Of a DNA stretch of 64,000 nucleotides, positions 1 through 11,650 are shown piece by piece (position 1 is the first letter of the stretch; each line of letters starts with the position of its first letter). Origin of the DNA: Hormiphora californensis (Eukaryota; Ctenophora; Tentaculata; Cydippida; Pleurobrachiidae); NCBI GenBank assembly GCA_020137815.1, contig CM035360.1, forward strand, positions 874,577 to 938,576, given 5' to 3'. The notes below the pieces were generated by a model. It did no database searches, was not told the DNA's origin, and saw only the letters and a list, made by a program, of their open reading frames with translations. A program made the position numbers and the translations under genes.

Positions 1-111
1 GCAGAATTGTATGTCAATTTGAACCAAACCAAGGCTGTTACTCTGAGTAATGAGAATCTTTGGTTACGAGAAGTGACCCGTCCGTGAGCTTGCGGGGAGG
101 GGTAATTTCAT

Positions 112-869
112 TAGGGTAAGCTGGGGTGAAATGGCCCGCGGGGTAAAGTGGCCCATGTATGGGGCAAAGTGGCCCTAGTTATTACATGTGGTCACGTGAC
201 TTTTTCTCCAGCGGAGACCTGCTCGTTCTGTTCCGAATTTTCGCTTTAAAACTGCTGTAATTTCTGTTTGGGTTGGCCGATTTTAATTTTGCAAAAACTG
301 CCAGTTAGGCTTTATAATTCTCTAAAACGTGGTATAAAATTTTTTGAAGAAATTGTCATTTTTGTTGTCTTAATTGTCAATTTTGTGAAATCGGGGCGAA
401 TATGGCCCACTCTCCGGGGCAAAGTGGCCCGGTCTGGGGCTAAGTGGCCCACCTCTAGGACCAATGAAATGGCGCCTGCAATACCACGTGACATTGGAAT
501 GCACAAAAATGTAGTACAGACGATCAAATTAGGGGCAAAGTGGCCCATGTTCCGGTGCAGAACATGGGCCACTTTGCCCCTAGTTTGATCGTTTCGTCTA
601 ACAACACCAGGCACGTGATAAAATCGAGCAATGCTATTGGCTTGGGCCACTTTGCCCCGGTGCAAATTTTCCAAAAAACGCCTCACCAAATTATTTGAAT
701 TGATTAATTAACCCATTAAATAAAACTTGTAGATTTTAAAATTTAGCTCGGCTGAAAGGAAAAGGTTTCATTGGATAGCCTATATAATTTTTTTCTTCCT
801 GCTGTATAAATTGCGTATTTTAGAACCTAAAACGTTAAAAAGTGGACCATTTTACCCCAGCTTACCCTA
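112..869. repeat. Fold-back/MITE element with GGGTAAGCTGGGGT termini
   Basis: The ends are inverted copies of each other: TAGGGTAAGCTGGGGT at 112 and its reverse complement ending at 869. Inside, the motif GGGGCAAAGTGGCCC and close variants recur in both orientations around 130-180, 410-460, 535-585 and 640-660. A tight 31-bp hairpin has arms at 521-551 and 561-591. No transposase-like frame is visible, so this is a non-autonomous element. No clear target-site duplication is seen. Confidence 0.6.
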
Positions 870-2319
870 CCAAGAGTATCTCCTCTTTTCACTGTATCAC
901 ACATTGCCACATTAATCAATAGATTAACATGTGTGACAGGGGGGGGGGGGGAAGATGCTGCATCACGTACAAGAACCATGAGGTATGTCAAGAAGCAATA
1001 TCTATCATTGGGTGGGGCATACATTCAATCAAAGGGAAACATAAACACTATTTAGTATGATGTTTGTTAGAAATATCTATAGTGACACATTATAGTGGGA
1101 CACTATTTAGTGTTGGAGTGATGTTTAAATTGTATAGCGACACATTGTATAGAGTGATTTGTTTGTTGAGTACTCAAAAATATTTTGTTGCACACTTGGT
1201 AGACTAAAAACTAAAGACTTCAAACTTGGGAAGCTGCCCCCCCCCCCCCCCCGAGTGAGAGACGGGAAGTACAAATGAAGGTATTATAAATAGCAAAGAA
1301 TATCTGTCAATTTACTCTTGGCTAATAAGGAAGTGTTTGTCTGGTTTAGTACAGTCCAGTGACGGGGGTTGAGTAAGGGGTTAGTGACAGGGGTGGTAGA
1401 CACACTGGTATAGCAGCTAGAGGTGTGTCTGGAAGACACAAACACCTAATTCTGGTAACTTCTTCTGGTTTTCAAGCAAAGAAGCAAAGAGGAAATTTGG
1501 AAATCAGTGGAGGGTGTCTAATTGAAAGCCAATTAAAGCCTTGGTTTAATTCCAATTTCCAGTGGTACTTGATAGTGGATACGAGATGGTCTAAAAACTG
1601 AGTCAATGAAAGAGAAAGAGGCGATAATGTCCATTGTTCACTCAGAACAATGTTCAGCTAAATGAAGTGGTCTTGAGTTACGATCTTATTGGATGTTGCA
1701 ATATTTTGCTAGATAACACGGCACGGTATTATGACCATGATTGGACGTAGTCTGCAGAGAGTGTGTGTGAGGGAGACCGGAGAGCGGGAGATTGAGAGGG
1801 AGATTGAGAGGGAGAGAGAAACTGAGAAAGCGTGAAAATTGAAATAAAGAAGAGGAATGTAATTTTGTAACAGCGTGTAAGAACAGCCTTTTGCAACAAA
1901 TTTGATGGGAATTACAAATGTGAATTACCCAACTGAGAGATCTTCTGAGGCCAATACTCTGACAGAGAACAGCTAGGCTATAGCCGTTAAATCTTATTAA
2001 AATAGATGGAAATAGTATAACTGCAGTACTTGTAAATGGAAACACTGCTTCAAAGTGAGACAAGAAGCACTACCTATATGATACCATGGTGGGTGTGGTG
2101 AGAAACATATTCGCCGATATAAAGATCCATAATCCGTATCGTAAGTGTAAAGATGAGTTGTTGAGTAAGGGCCGGTGAGGCAACAACATATATTCAATAA
2201 TCTCTGTGATCAGAGCATTTCCCTGGTAGCAGCTGTCACTACCCCCAGTTACAGCAGTTAGGTAGGTAGATTTTCTTCTGGACAATTTGTCCAGGACAAA
2301 GATAGCATTTCGCCTTTGC
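870..2319. other. Intergenic, no gene seen
   Basis: Reading frames here are short and show no recognisable domain. The stretch holds a poly-G run near 940, a poly-C run near 1237 and a GAGAGGGA-rich patch at 1770-1820. Confidence 0.5.
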
Positions 2320-2428
2320 CAGGAACCGACCGAATCAGGAAATACTGGTCCCTGATTGGCTGAAAACCAGTCACGTGACCTAAATAACGAGTTCTGATTG
2401 GTTGTTTACTTATTTCGGTCGGTTCCTG
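2320..2428. mobile_element. MITE family 1, copy 1
   Basis: 109-bp element bounded by inverted repeats CAGGAACCGACCGAA and TTCGGTCGGTTCCTG, with a conserved core containing AACCAGTCACGTGACC and TAACGAGTTCTGATTGG. The same sequence occurs at five other places in the window. It encodes nothing. Confidence 0.85.
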
Positions 2429-3009
2429 GCCTCTGCGTGTGTCCTGGATTTGTGACCCCCCGCAGTTACAGTTAGGGATATCAAGCTTCACTCAAAATCA
2501 GAACAATAACTGAATGTCCTTGTCCCCTTACTCAACAAGAATGTCCCCCACAATGGATGAAATTTAAAGACACTACCGCATTGTGTTCTAAACTAATTTA
2601 GTCTAAATTACCGCACCGCGAGAAAGATACAAAAGAGGGAGGGATCTGGAGAGAAATCAAGTGGGGGAGCTGTTGGATTACCATACTAATCAGATCAGTG
2701 TGCTATGGTGTGAGCCGAAATGGGTTAGGGGATGTCCATTTGACATGAAAACGGTGCACACTGTATGGCGGCACCGACCCAATCTGAGCACACTGTCAAT
2801 GAAAACGTTGTATGGGGGCCTGCACCCTGTACAGATATTGTACATATATGTGCATACGTTGTCATAGCGATCAATACTCCAACACCACATTGTATTTAAT
2901 CAGGTTCAGTAGCCAGGCCACCTAGATATGTGACAAGGGCTTCTGATGTTTAGATACTCTGTAGTTTCAGTTAAATCCACTTTGACAATTGGTTTCTTTA
3001 GGTTCGGTG
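2429..3009. other. Intergenic, no gene seen
   Basis: Between MITE copies 1 and 2. The short frames on both strands (2661-2890) show no recognisable domain or splice structure. Confidence 0.4.
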
Positions 3010-3110
3010 CAGGAACCGACCGAATCAGGAAATACTGGTCCCTGATTGACTGATAACCAGTCACGTGACCTAAATAACGAGTTCTGATTGGCTGTTTGCT
3101 TGTATCTTTA
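3010..3110. mobile_element. MITE family 1, copy 2 (right end degenerate)
   Basis: The left terminal repeat CAGGAACCGACCGAA and the core match the other copies. The right terminal repeat is lost: sequence departs from the family after about 3100. Confidence 0.8.
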
Positions 3111-3743
3111 GGTTTTGTGATTTTATATGTCCTGTGCATGGTGCCGCCGCCTTGTTGAGTAGGATGCAGGGCAGGGGGGGCTAACCGCCGCCCGTTTCGA
3201 CAATGAGCTCAGATCGGGTCAGTGCCGCCAAATAAAGGTGATATATATAGGTGATTCAGGTGATATAGGCATGATATATCTGAGCTTCATGAATTGTATA
3301 GGTTTTCTGAAAAAGGAAAAACACTGGTTTTATACCAAGGTTAGTTTGGTTAACTAGAGATGTACTAGTTTAATGGTTCACAACTCAATAAAAAACTAAA
3401 TATAAAAAACTTAACGTAACTTCATCGTCATCATCGTCATCATCATCATCAACATCAGTTTTTAGAACATCAAATAACATCCTAACTTTAGTCTGACTAA
3501 CATCTGAACTTCTTTAGTAAGGGGTGGCCTCTCTTCCTTCACAACTACACACATGTTTTATCTCACGGCATAATAATTATCTTTACTACATTGACAGATA
3601 ACTATCTTTAATCCTAACATTTTCTTCAGTCCTGTAACATGATCCTGTAACATGTAACATGATCCTGTAACATGTGTAACATGACGTAACATGATCCATT
3701 TCGTTTTGTGTGATCGTTGGGAACTGGTATATTACTGCAGTTA
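3111..3743. other. Intergenic/3' flank of the carbonic anhydrase gene
   Basis: No gene seen. It contains a CATCATCGT-type trinucleotide run near 3425-3450 and a short CATGATCCTGTAA repeat at 3635-3690. The carbonic anhydrase mRNA should end somewhere here. Confidence 0.4.
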
Positions 3744-6128
3744 TTAAAGGACAGCAAGGAGTGCAGTAGTGGCCAGTGTTACCAGGACACTACTCAGGAC
3801 AGTCACTGCCCCTGATTTCTCGTAGTAACACCTACAACAGGGGGAAGACACGCGGTTAAAATCTGAGCGGTGAATCATAGCATATTGATGTGATGATTGA
3901 CTCGCTAAAGGGGACATCGATTATTATCTGTCGAGCGATAAATTGCCTTGCTAGAACCTCTCGACCAGGAACCGACCGAATCAGGAAATACTGGTCCCTG
4001 ATTGGCTGATAACCAGTCACGTGGCCTAAATAACGAGTTCTGATTGGTTGTTTACTTGTTTCGGTCGGTTCCTGCTCTCGACCCTCTCTCAGCTATATAG
4101 TATATTAATATGCTTAGAACATTGTTGGAGCTACGTTACCTGTATGCGCTAATATCAGTGTCGTACAGACATGTATCGGCCATTGGGTCTGGCACTTCGT
4201 CAGAGATCTCGACTGTCTCTGTTTCGGCATCACCCTACAATGGAGAGTGGGGGGTCAGATAGGAATTGGGAAGTGGAATTGGGAGGGAGAGTCAGAAGGG
4301 TGACTGTGAAGGGGGAGATGGATAGGAGAGTCAGAAGGGGAAGACAGAAGTGAAGGGGTGACGGTATTCCAACGACTCACCTCGCTTCGATCATCATTGA
4401 AATCGCTTCCCAAGATCCTGTGAGTGATTGTCCTGGAATTTAGGGGCTGTACGTCCCTGTACGTCTTTCCAATGTCATTATACGCCCGGAATTTGCTCAT
4501 CACAGTGGATCCAACGGAAAGAGGCGTCTTGAGGACCTGTCAAAAGTGAAATTATTTGTCATACTGCATGGATAACACGCTGCGGCCCAATTCGGAGAGT
4601 AGTCTTTTATAAGAAATTAGGGGGCGGAACAGTATCCAGTAGTATCTCCAATAGTTAAAACTTTTTATAGCAGCCTCCAACACTATTAAAAAACAAGTCT
4701 CTCTCACCTGCCAGAAGACCATCTCGTTACATGCCGGTGTGGTGAGACTCCCCTCATAAGTGTAGATCTCGGTGGTATTAGTACTCCACATCCCACTCAA
4801 ATCCATACTATCAACAGAGTCTGGATCGTCGATCATAGCGGATAGCACGGTATCCATAGTGCCCGTTCCACTGCTCTTTTCATCAAGGAAGACCCCAAAC
4901 ACAGTGTAAGAGTTGGTAGACCCGTCAACGTCATTGTCCAGGTTCCTCATCACAAGATGGACCTCACCCGCGTATTGGGTGTTAAAGAACTTGTGCTCCG
5001 AGCCCGTGGAGCTGCTTGTACCCCAGTGGAAATGCAGTTGTAGGAGCTGGAGGCCGCTGGTGTGGCCCACTGGCCACGTTCCCGGCATGTTAATGACGGG
5101 CTCATCATCCAGTTTCATCATGAGCGTCATTGTGCTATTGCTGAAGTAGGAGATGGACTGTGTTCCAAGATCTGGAAAGGTGGCGGTGTAGTACCTGGGG
5201 AGAGAGAGAGGGTGGTTAGTGAAGGTGGCAGTGTAGTACCTGGGGAGAGAGAGGGTGGTTAGTGAAGGTGGCAGTGTAGTACCTGGGGAGAGAGAGAGGG
5301 TGGTTAGTGAAGGTGGCAGTGTAGTACCTGGGGAGAGAGAGGGTGGTTAGTGAAGGTGGCGGTGTAGTACCTGGGGAGAGAGAGGGTGGTTAGTGAAGGT
5401 GGCAGTGTAGTACCTGGGGAGAGAGAGAGAGGGTGGTTAGTGAAGGTGGCAGTGTAGTACCTGGGGAGAGAGAGGGTGGTTAGTGAAGGTGGCAGTGTAG
5501 TACCTGGGGAGAGAGAGGGTGGTTAGTGAAGGTGGCAGTGTAGTACCTGGGGAGAGAGAGGGTGGTTAGTGAAGGTGGCAGTGTAGTACCTGGGGAGAGA
5601 GAGAGGGTGGTTAGTGAAGGTGGCAGTGTAGTACCTGGGGAGAGAGAGAGGGTGGTTAGTGAAGGTGGCAGTGTAGTACCTGGGGAGAGAGAGAGGGTGG
5701 TTAGTGAAGGTGGCAGTGTAGTACCTGGGGAGAGAGAGGGTGGTTAGTGAAGGTGGCAGTGTAGTACCTGGGGAGAGAGAGGGGGTGGTTAGTGAAGGTG
5801 GCAGTGTAGGACTATAGGAAGGCCGAAGCTGAAGGGGATTGTCATTTTTTAGAATGTGAGGAATGTGGCCGGTCGTTAAGCGTGTTGTTAAGCGATGATG
5901 CTCCTTCATATGAAGCTTCATAAACACAAGTGAGCAGGAGCTATAAAATTTGAGCTGTGATGAAATATTATACCTGGTATAGTCGATAGTGTTGACGTTA
6001 ATTGGTGATTGCTTCTCTCCCGTCTGGCAGGACTCCTCAGCCCAATTCCCCTGCTCACTGTATGAGAAAGACCCACTTGCGGAGAGAGCGCCCCCCAGAA
6101 GGCACGACAGTAGCGCCACTGACAACAT
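3744..6128 (-). CDS. Secreted, probably GPI-anchored alpha-carbonic anhydrase (5 exons)
   Basis: Interconverts CO2 and bicarbonate at a zinc site, probably on the cell surface. Exons (minus strand): 5974-6128, 4708-5194, 4381-4536, 4140-4234, 3744-3831. All junctions are GT-AG and phases agree, giving 326 codons plus stop. Exon 1 starts with a signal peptide (MLSVALLSCLLGG) and carries the family hallmark QSPINV. Exon 2 has all three zinc histidines, two in QLHFHWG and one in GEVHLV, and the conserved SLTTPAC. Exon 3 has MSKFRAY and VQPLNSR, the usual C-terminal core motifs. The last exon is a hydrophobic tail (VTVLSSVLVTLATTALLAVL) ending at the stop, as in GPI signals; a C-terminal membrane anchor is the alternative. 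Intron 1 is filled by a minisatellite, and intron 4 holds MITE family 1 copy 3. Length is typical for membrane-linked alpha-CAs. Family is certain; the isoform is not assigned. Confidence 0.93.
3966..4074. mobile_element. MITE family 1, copy 3 (in carbonic anhydrase intron 4)
   Basis: Full 109-bp copy with both terminal inverted repeats, lying in the intron between exon 4140-4234 and the terminal exon 3744-3831. Confidence 0.85.
5178..5816. repeat. Acceptor-bearing minisatellite in carbonic anhydrase intron 1
   Basis: Fourteen tandem units of about 43-45 bp, varying by a (CT)n step. On the gene strand each unit contains a CT-rich tract, CCCCAG, then GTACTACACTGCCACCTT, which is the beginning of exon 2 with one or two changes. 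Every unit is therefore a copy of the intron 3' end plus the first ~18 nt of the exon. The copy at 5194/5195 joins the intact exon and is taken as the true acceptor. Confidence 0.9.
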
Positions 6129-6480
6129 GCTGTACGGGAGAGAGAGGGTGGATGATGGTCTAATATATGGATCAAAGAGGGAACAATTAATATATTTTTT
6201 TGATATGTTTGGAGCAAAGAGAATATATGTGGAACAATGCAGTAATCGATGTCAAAAAGATAGCTGATAAGAGAGTTTTAGCGATCTGATCTCACAGAGC
6301 GCGGTGTGAGCTACACAAATAAAAGTGTGTACTCCTGGAAGTGATCGCAGCGATCTTTGTTCACATATCAATGGCAGTTCAGCCTTGTAGACAAATATTT
6401 GTCTTGGTTGGAAGAGTAAACAAGGCTGCAGGTTCTATAACTCTCTCAGCGGTAAAAACAACAACTATGCAGCCTGCTAA
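6129..6480. other. 5' flank of the carbonic anhydrase gene
   Basis: AT-rich upstream sequence for the minus-strand carbonic anhydrase gene. Presumed promoter and 5' UTR; no specific element could be assigned. Confidence 0.35.
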
Positions 6481-6486
6481 ATTTTA

Positions 6487-6652
6487 GAGGGAGAGAGGGA
6501 GAGAGGGAGAGAGGGAGAGAGGGAGAGAGGGAGAGGGGAGAGGGAGAGGGAGAGGGAGAGGGAGAGGGAGAGGGAGAGGGAGAGGGAGAGGGAGAGGGAG
6601 AGGGAGAGGGAGAGGGAGAGGGAGAGGGAGAGGGAGAGGGAGAGGGAGAGGC
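6487..6652. repeat. GA-rich microsatellite (GGGAGA)n
   Basis: About 165 bp of GAGAGG/GAGGGA repeats. The long Ser-Leu or Pro-Leu frames that run through it are artefacts of the repeat. Confidence 0.9.
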
Positions 6653-6855
6653 AGAGAGTGGGAGGCAAGGGATAGGAGGTGGCGAGAGCGAAGTCGCTCT
6701 GTCGATGCCTCGTGAGCGGGGCTCGTGCTCTTCCTAGCTATCGTCTTGTCTGCTATATCTCTGGCTTCTCTTCTGCTGTTGCTGAGTCTCGAGAGCTTTG
6801 TCGGCTGATCTGTTTTTTTGAAAGCAGGATTTAAGATCATACCGTAACGTGGCCT

Positions 6856-6893
6856 GGCAATATATAAGACCCACATAATAGTGGGTCTTATAT
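6856..6893. repeat. Short hairpin, GACCCAC/GTGGGTC type, copy 1
   Basis: Near-perfect palindrome with arms TATATAAGACCCAC and GTGGGTCTTATAT, preceded by AACGTGGCCTGGCAA. The same block recurs at 7508-7550, and half of it near 10730, so it belongs to a dispersed element. Confidence 0.7.
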
Positions 6894-7059
6894 CCTGCTA
6901 ATAGCAACGCTTTCAAATCTACCTCTATAAACGCGATCTAGACAGGCCGAATGATTGATATGAAATATGGTCCCTGCGATTAAGCTTCATTTTGACGCCA
7001 TATTCCTGTATGCCACAATCAACCCTATTCGCTATTCCCAAATTAAACTTAATTGCCTC

Positions 7060-7310
7060 ATTTTTGGGGGGGGGAAAAAATTTACTGGGTTTTTGAAAAA
7101 ATTTTTTTTTTTGGGTTAAAAAGAAAAAAATCCCGGATAACCTTCCTTGGGCCCCAAAAATTCGCCTGTTTTTTTAAAGGGGGGGGGGGGGGGGTTTTTT
7201 TTTTTAAAAAAAAGGGGGGGGGGGGGGGTTTGGGGGGGGGGGTTTTTTTTTTCCCTTTTTTTAAAATTTTTTTTTTTCTCGGGTTCCCCCCAAAGGGCCC
7301 CCCCTTGCCT
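7060..7310. other. Low-confidence homopolymer sequence
   Basis: Runs of G, T, A and C up to about 20 long alternate without codon structure. Together with similar stretches at 9480-9850 and 11,100-11,560 that sit near GA/CT tracts, this looks like poor consensus rather than real sequence. Frames read through it should be ignored. Confidence 0.6.
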
Positions 7311-7507
7311 TTCCCTTTTCTCTCCCCGCCTCCCTCTCTCTCGTTTTCCCTCCTTCCGCTCTCTCTCTCTCTCCCTTCTCTCTGTTCGAGCGTAGAGAGC
7401 TGGAGAGGGAGATTAAGACATAAGCGAATAGGGATGCTAAGATAGGAGGGAGGGAATTTTTTTTTGTCACAGAAGGATTTTAAGATACATCAACCGTAAC
7501 GTGGCCT

Positions 7508-7550
7508 GGCAATATATAAGACCCACTATAATAGTGGGTCTTATATTGCC
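7508..7550. repeat. Short hairpin, GACCCAC/GTGGGTC type, copy 2
   Basis: 43-bp palindrome with arms GGCAATATATAAGACCCACT and its complement. Downstream, 7560-7920 is AT-rich with repeated ATTGAACAAT, AAATCGCG and CCTCAATATT motifs in both orientations. No coding potential is seen. Confidence 0.75.
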
Positions 7551-7934
7551 TGCTGGAATAGAATCGTTCAATATACTCAATATAAACGCGATCTAGCAGG
7601 CTAATTGATTAATAATTGAATGAATATTGAGGTCCCTAGCCGATTTAATGTTCAATTTTACGCCAATATACCTCGATAAGACCACGATATATCGAGGACA
7701 ATTGAACACATGGGAATAGTTGAACAATAAATCGCTCGGAAACCTCAATTATTGAACAATTATTGAACAATACCGCAATCGTGGTTTTATTGAGGTATAT
7801 AGAGGTAAAATTGAACAATAAATCGCGAAAGAACCTCAATATTCAATCAATTATTGAACAATATGAGTGCTAAATCGCGGTTATATTGAGGATATTGAAC
7901 GATTCTATTCCAGCATATCATAATTCAAATATTT

Positions 7935-10506
7935 CGACCCTTCTTGTTTGTTTTACGACCTACGGGGCTTGTTAATGAAACTTCCCGTTACGACTTCCTA
8001 AATAAACATCACGATATGTAGAGAGAGAGAGAGAGAAAGAGTGAGAGAGAGAGAGGGAGAGAGTGAGAGAGCGAGAAAGAGAGAGCGAGAGAGCGAGAAA
8101 GAGAGGGAGGGGAGCCGAGAGGGCCTTATTAAAACAAAGTAGCAAGAATTTGTGACTGGAAATTATAAAAATGGGCCTTTCTTCAAGATCCAACACCATT
8201 TCCTAAAGTGCTTGAGAGGAATACTTGCATGTGAAATAGTCCCCGGAAAGAGCCAGTTATATAGCTGGCCCAATTGGAGCAGAGATATAACAAGATTTGA
8301 TATGCAGTTTCAACAACAAATTTGTTATTTAACAAGCACGGTACGTTAGTAACGGTGTAATTCTCCGCCCAGATACACATTAGTGATTGTATCCCCCATT
8401 AATGGCCCCCGACATTATAAGCATACATCTATGAAAGGACTGGTGAAAAAGCTTGTATCCACCCGACATAACAAGCACACACCAGTGCAATGAAAGGACT
8501 GGTGAAAAAGCTGATAGATCACTGAAATATCATACCGCTTAACATTATCATATCGATATAATATCGTATTTATAGGATTGAGATTTGAGAATTAGGATCA
8601 TAAGCTGTCAGAGCATTGGCCTGACCCATTCTCGCTTCTCTCAAGCGCGCGCGAAAACTGTGGTCAGAGCATTGCCCTGACAGATCATAAGAGAGATAAC
8701 TGATAATGGTGGCCTGCAGATGGAATCACATATAGCGGCATAATTTTATATTAATGTTAATCAAATCCTAATCGAGGTCGCCGGTACATCACCATCCTTC
8801 TCATAATAATGCGCCTCATATAAAACTTTTGGGACTTTTGGCCACTCCAATCTCTCTAATAACTCATAATTCTCTGGTGCTAATTTACAACTACCAAAAA
8901 ATCTACTAATCTCTATATGAAATTATTATATTGATATGAACTCCGTACCAGTATCTAAAAGCTTTACTGCATAGAAATGCAAAATTAAATTACTTCTAAG
9001 CAGTAACGTATCACGTGTATCACCAATTGGATAAACGTTTCGTTCGTCGTTAATATGGCCACTTCCAGTTCTTACAATTGGATATTTGGATGCATTTTAT
9101 TACACTTAGCAATTGTCTAACTCTAATAATCTATAATCTCACCACCTGTATCATGACAGGGCAGGCTGCACTATATGGAATTGGTTCAGTATAGTTACAT
9201 GTATCCCCAGTTCATTCGCACCTTTTATTATTAAAAATATAACTCCAACTAACCACCCAGCTGGCCTATAACAATTCAACTCCCCCTCAGATTGTTGAAT
9301 CCCTAACAATTCAACTTCTCCTCATATCAGATTGTCGACTCTATAGAGCTGAGTACTAAAACCAAATGTGGATATGCGACCGTTGGGAATGTTCTAACGC
9401 ACTCTCTAGAGGATAGCATGGAATCATTCTTTCTCTCAGAAACTACGAAATACCTCTACCTCCTGTTTTCTGATGACCACTGGGTCTTTGATGAGGTAAA
9501 AACAATGGGAGAATGAGGTAAATAATAAATTGGGCTTGAATAAACCAAAAAGGATGGATTTTGTTGATCATAAATTCAATTTCTAAAAACAGTTGGATTT
9601 TGACTGTTTTTTCCCCAAATTGTTTTTCTACCGTTGGGTTTTAAAACATTTAAATAGAAGGGTGAATCCCTTTTTGGAACTAAAATTTCCTTTTACCTTG
9701 TTTTTAAAACCCCCCTGGCTGAGAAAAAACTGAGAATTTTGAGGGAAATAATAAAATTGGGCCCCCGAATTCCCGGAGGTTTTGAACAAACAATCTGAAA
9801 GAAATGGAATTTTGCGTGGGGGGTTTTAAATGTTTATTTGATTTAAAAAAATGGTTTTTCTTCTCCCAAAATTTATTTCCCTTTTTTCCTTTTTTCCCTT
9901 CTCTTCCCTCCTCTCTTTAAAATCTTTTTCCTTTCTCCCCTTCCCCCCCCTTTCCTCTTTTTTCCTTTTTTTTTTTTTTTTCCTCCCTCTTTCTCCCCTT
10001 TTCCCCCTCTCTCTCCTCTCTTCTTCTCTCTTCTCTTCTTTCCTCTCTCCCCTCTCTCTCTCTCTTCCTCCTCTCTCTCTCTTCTCTCCTCTCCTTCCTC
10101 TCTCCCCCTCTCTCTCCTCCTCTCCCCCTTTCCTTCTCTCTCTCTCTCTTCCTCTCTCCCCCCTTCTCTTCTCTCCTCTCTCTCTCTCTCTTCTTCTTCC
10201 CTCTCTCTCTTCTCTCCCCCCTCCCTCTCTCTCTCTTCTCTTTCTTCTTCTCCTTTTTCCTCTCTCCTCTCTCTTCTTTCTCCCCTTTTCTTTCCTCTCT
10301 CTCTCTCCTCTCTCTCTCTCTCCTCTCTCTCCTCTCTCTCTCTCTTTTCCCTCCCTCTTCTCTCTCTCTCTCTCTCCCCTCTCTCTTTTCCCTTTTTCTC
10401 TCTTCCCCTCTCTCTCTCTTCTCTCTCTCTCCTCTTTTCTCCTCTCTTTCCTCTTCTCTCCCCTTTCCCTTTTCTCTCTCTTCCTCCCTCTCTCTTTTCC
10501 CCTTTC

Positions 10507-10540
<34 letters not shown>

Positions 10541-10715
10541 CTCTCTCTCTCTCCCTCCCTTCTCTTTTCCCCTCCCCTTCTCTCTCTCTTTTTTCCTCTT
10601 TTCTCCCCTCTCTCCTCTCTTCCTCTCTCTCTCTTTTCTCTCTCTACTATCGTGATTTTATTAAAAATCGGGGGGGAAATTTTTCCCCGTAGGTCGTAAA
10701 ACAAACAAAAAGGGT
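7935..10715. repeat. Inverted-repeat composite with GA and CT tracts
   Basis: The sequence TTGTTTTACGACCTACGGGG at about 7948-7967 recurs inverted at about 10,680-10,705. Inside these arms lie a GA tract (8020-8116) and, inverted, a long CT tract (9880-10,650). Between them, 8120-9850 has no convincing gene. The arrangement suggests one fold-back element about 2.8 kb long, but its exact ends cannot be fixed because neighbouring sequence is noisy. Confidence 0.45.
9880..10650. repeat. Long polypyrimidine (CT-rich) tract
   Basis: About 770 bp almost without purines on the plus strand. The 280-residue frames on both strands (Leu/Ser/Pro, or Arg/Glu/Gly) are compositional artefacts. Confidence 0.9.
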
Positions 10716-11385
10716 CGAATTATAGTTATAGTGGGTCTTATATTGCAACTTTAAATTATCGTAAAATTTTAAAAAAAAAAATCTGAAAGGATACAGAAAA
10801 AATTGGAGGAGCTGTAGACCTTTCGGGCCAATGCTCGACGCATCCTCGCGATTAGCTTTTGTCGCGGTTTTTTGACAGCTGCAGAACACGCAGTTTGAAC
10901 AAACAGCAAATATAATAGTAAAAAGAGGGGTAGAGACACCTGCTAACATACACACACCATGCAACATTTCTGAGTCTTGAGGCATGGAGAGATGAAGCGA
11001 ATACCTAGTTATACTTGAAAACGTGGTACAAATCATTTTTTCTGAAATTATAGCATATAGACGTACAAAATTAAATATAATTCCCAATCCTTAAACAAAT
11101 TTATGAAAAAATGTGATAAGGGTTTTTAATGTCACCTTTTTATTTTTTTTAATGGTTTGGTTTTCATCCTGTTGCATAGCAATATAAAAAGGGCCTTTCC
11201 ATCAATTCAGTCTAATCCGTTCTGAAATGGGGGAAATTTTTAATAAAACTAGTATCAATGGAAAAAACTAAAACAAAATGATATATAATTTTATATTAAT
11301 TTTGTAGGGGGTAACCCAAATTCCCCTAATTCCCAGGGAAAAAAGGAGACGTCACCCCTTTACTCAATAACCTAGTTTAACCTCG

Positions 11386-11650
11386 TTTTACTGCAGGCAG
11401 GGGGATGGAGAAAATTTACCCCTTTTTCTCAAAAACCTAGTTTTAAAAACCCCTTTTACTGCAGGGGATGTGGAAAGAGAATTTTCCCCCCTTTTTCCCA
11501 AAACCAGTTTTAACCCAAATAGGGAATGTGGGATGGAGAACGTCACCCCTACTCAATAACTTAGGTTTACCTCTTTTTACTGCAGGGAGTGTGGGATGGA
11601 GAACTTCACCCCTTTACTCAATAACCTAGGTTAACCTCTTTTTACTGCAG
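11386..11650. repeat. Duplicated splice-acceptor units upstream of the 11.65-kb exon
   Basis: Units of about 60-65 bp, at least three upstream copies, each with TTTTTACTGCAG followed by a version of GGAGTGTGGGATGGAGAA and then CCCCTTTACTCAATAACC. The first part matches the true junction at 11,650/11,651. The intron end plus about 25 nt of exon have therefore been copied in tandem. Some units are blurred by homopolymer noise. Confidence 0.75.

Noticed and set aside
4552-5130. Carbonic anhydrase exon 2 ending at the frame's stop (4,552)
   Set aside because: Sequence after 4,708 no longer matches the family; a CAG/GTGAGAG donor there joins in phase to the exon with FRAY and QPLNSR.
5523-6128. 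Carbonic anhydrase N-terminus as a single 201-residue frame
   Set aside because: The frame runs through the intron minisatellite. A GT donor at 5,973 and phase match to exon 2 at 5,194 give a full family-length protein instead.
7053-7445. 130-residue Gly/Phe/Lys-rich frame
   Set aside because: Built from homopolymer runs in low-quality consensus.
9826-10704. 290-residue Arg/Glu-rich frame and its Leu/Ser-rich antisense
   Set aside because: Both come from a polypyrimidine tract with no stops by composition.
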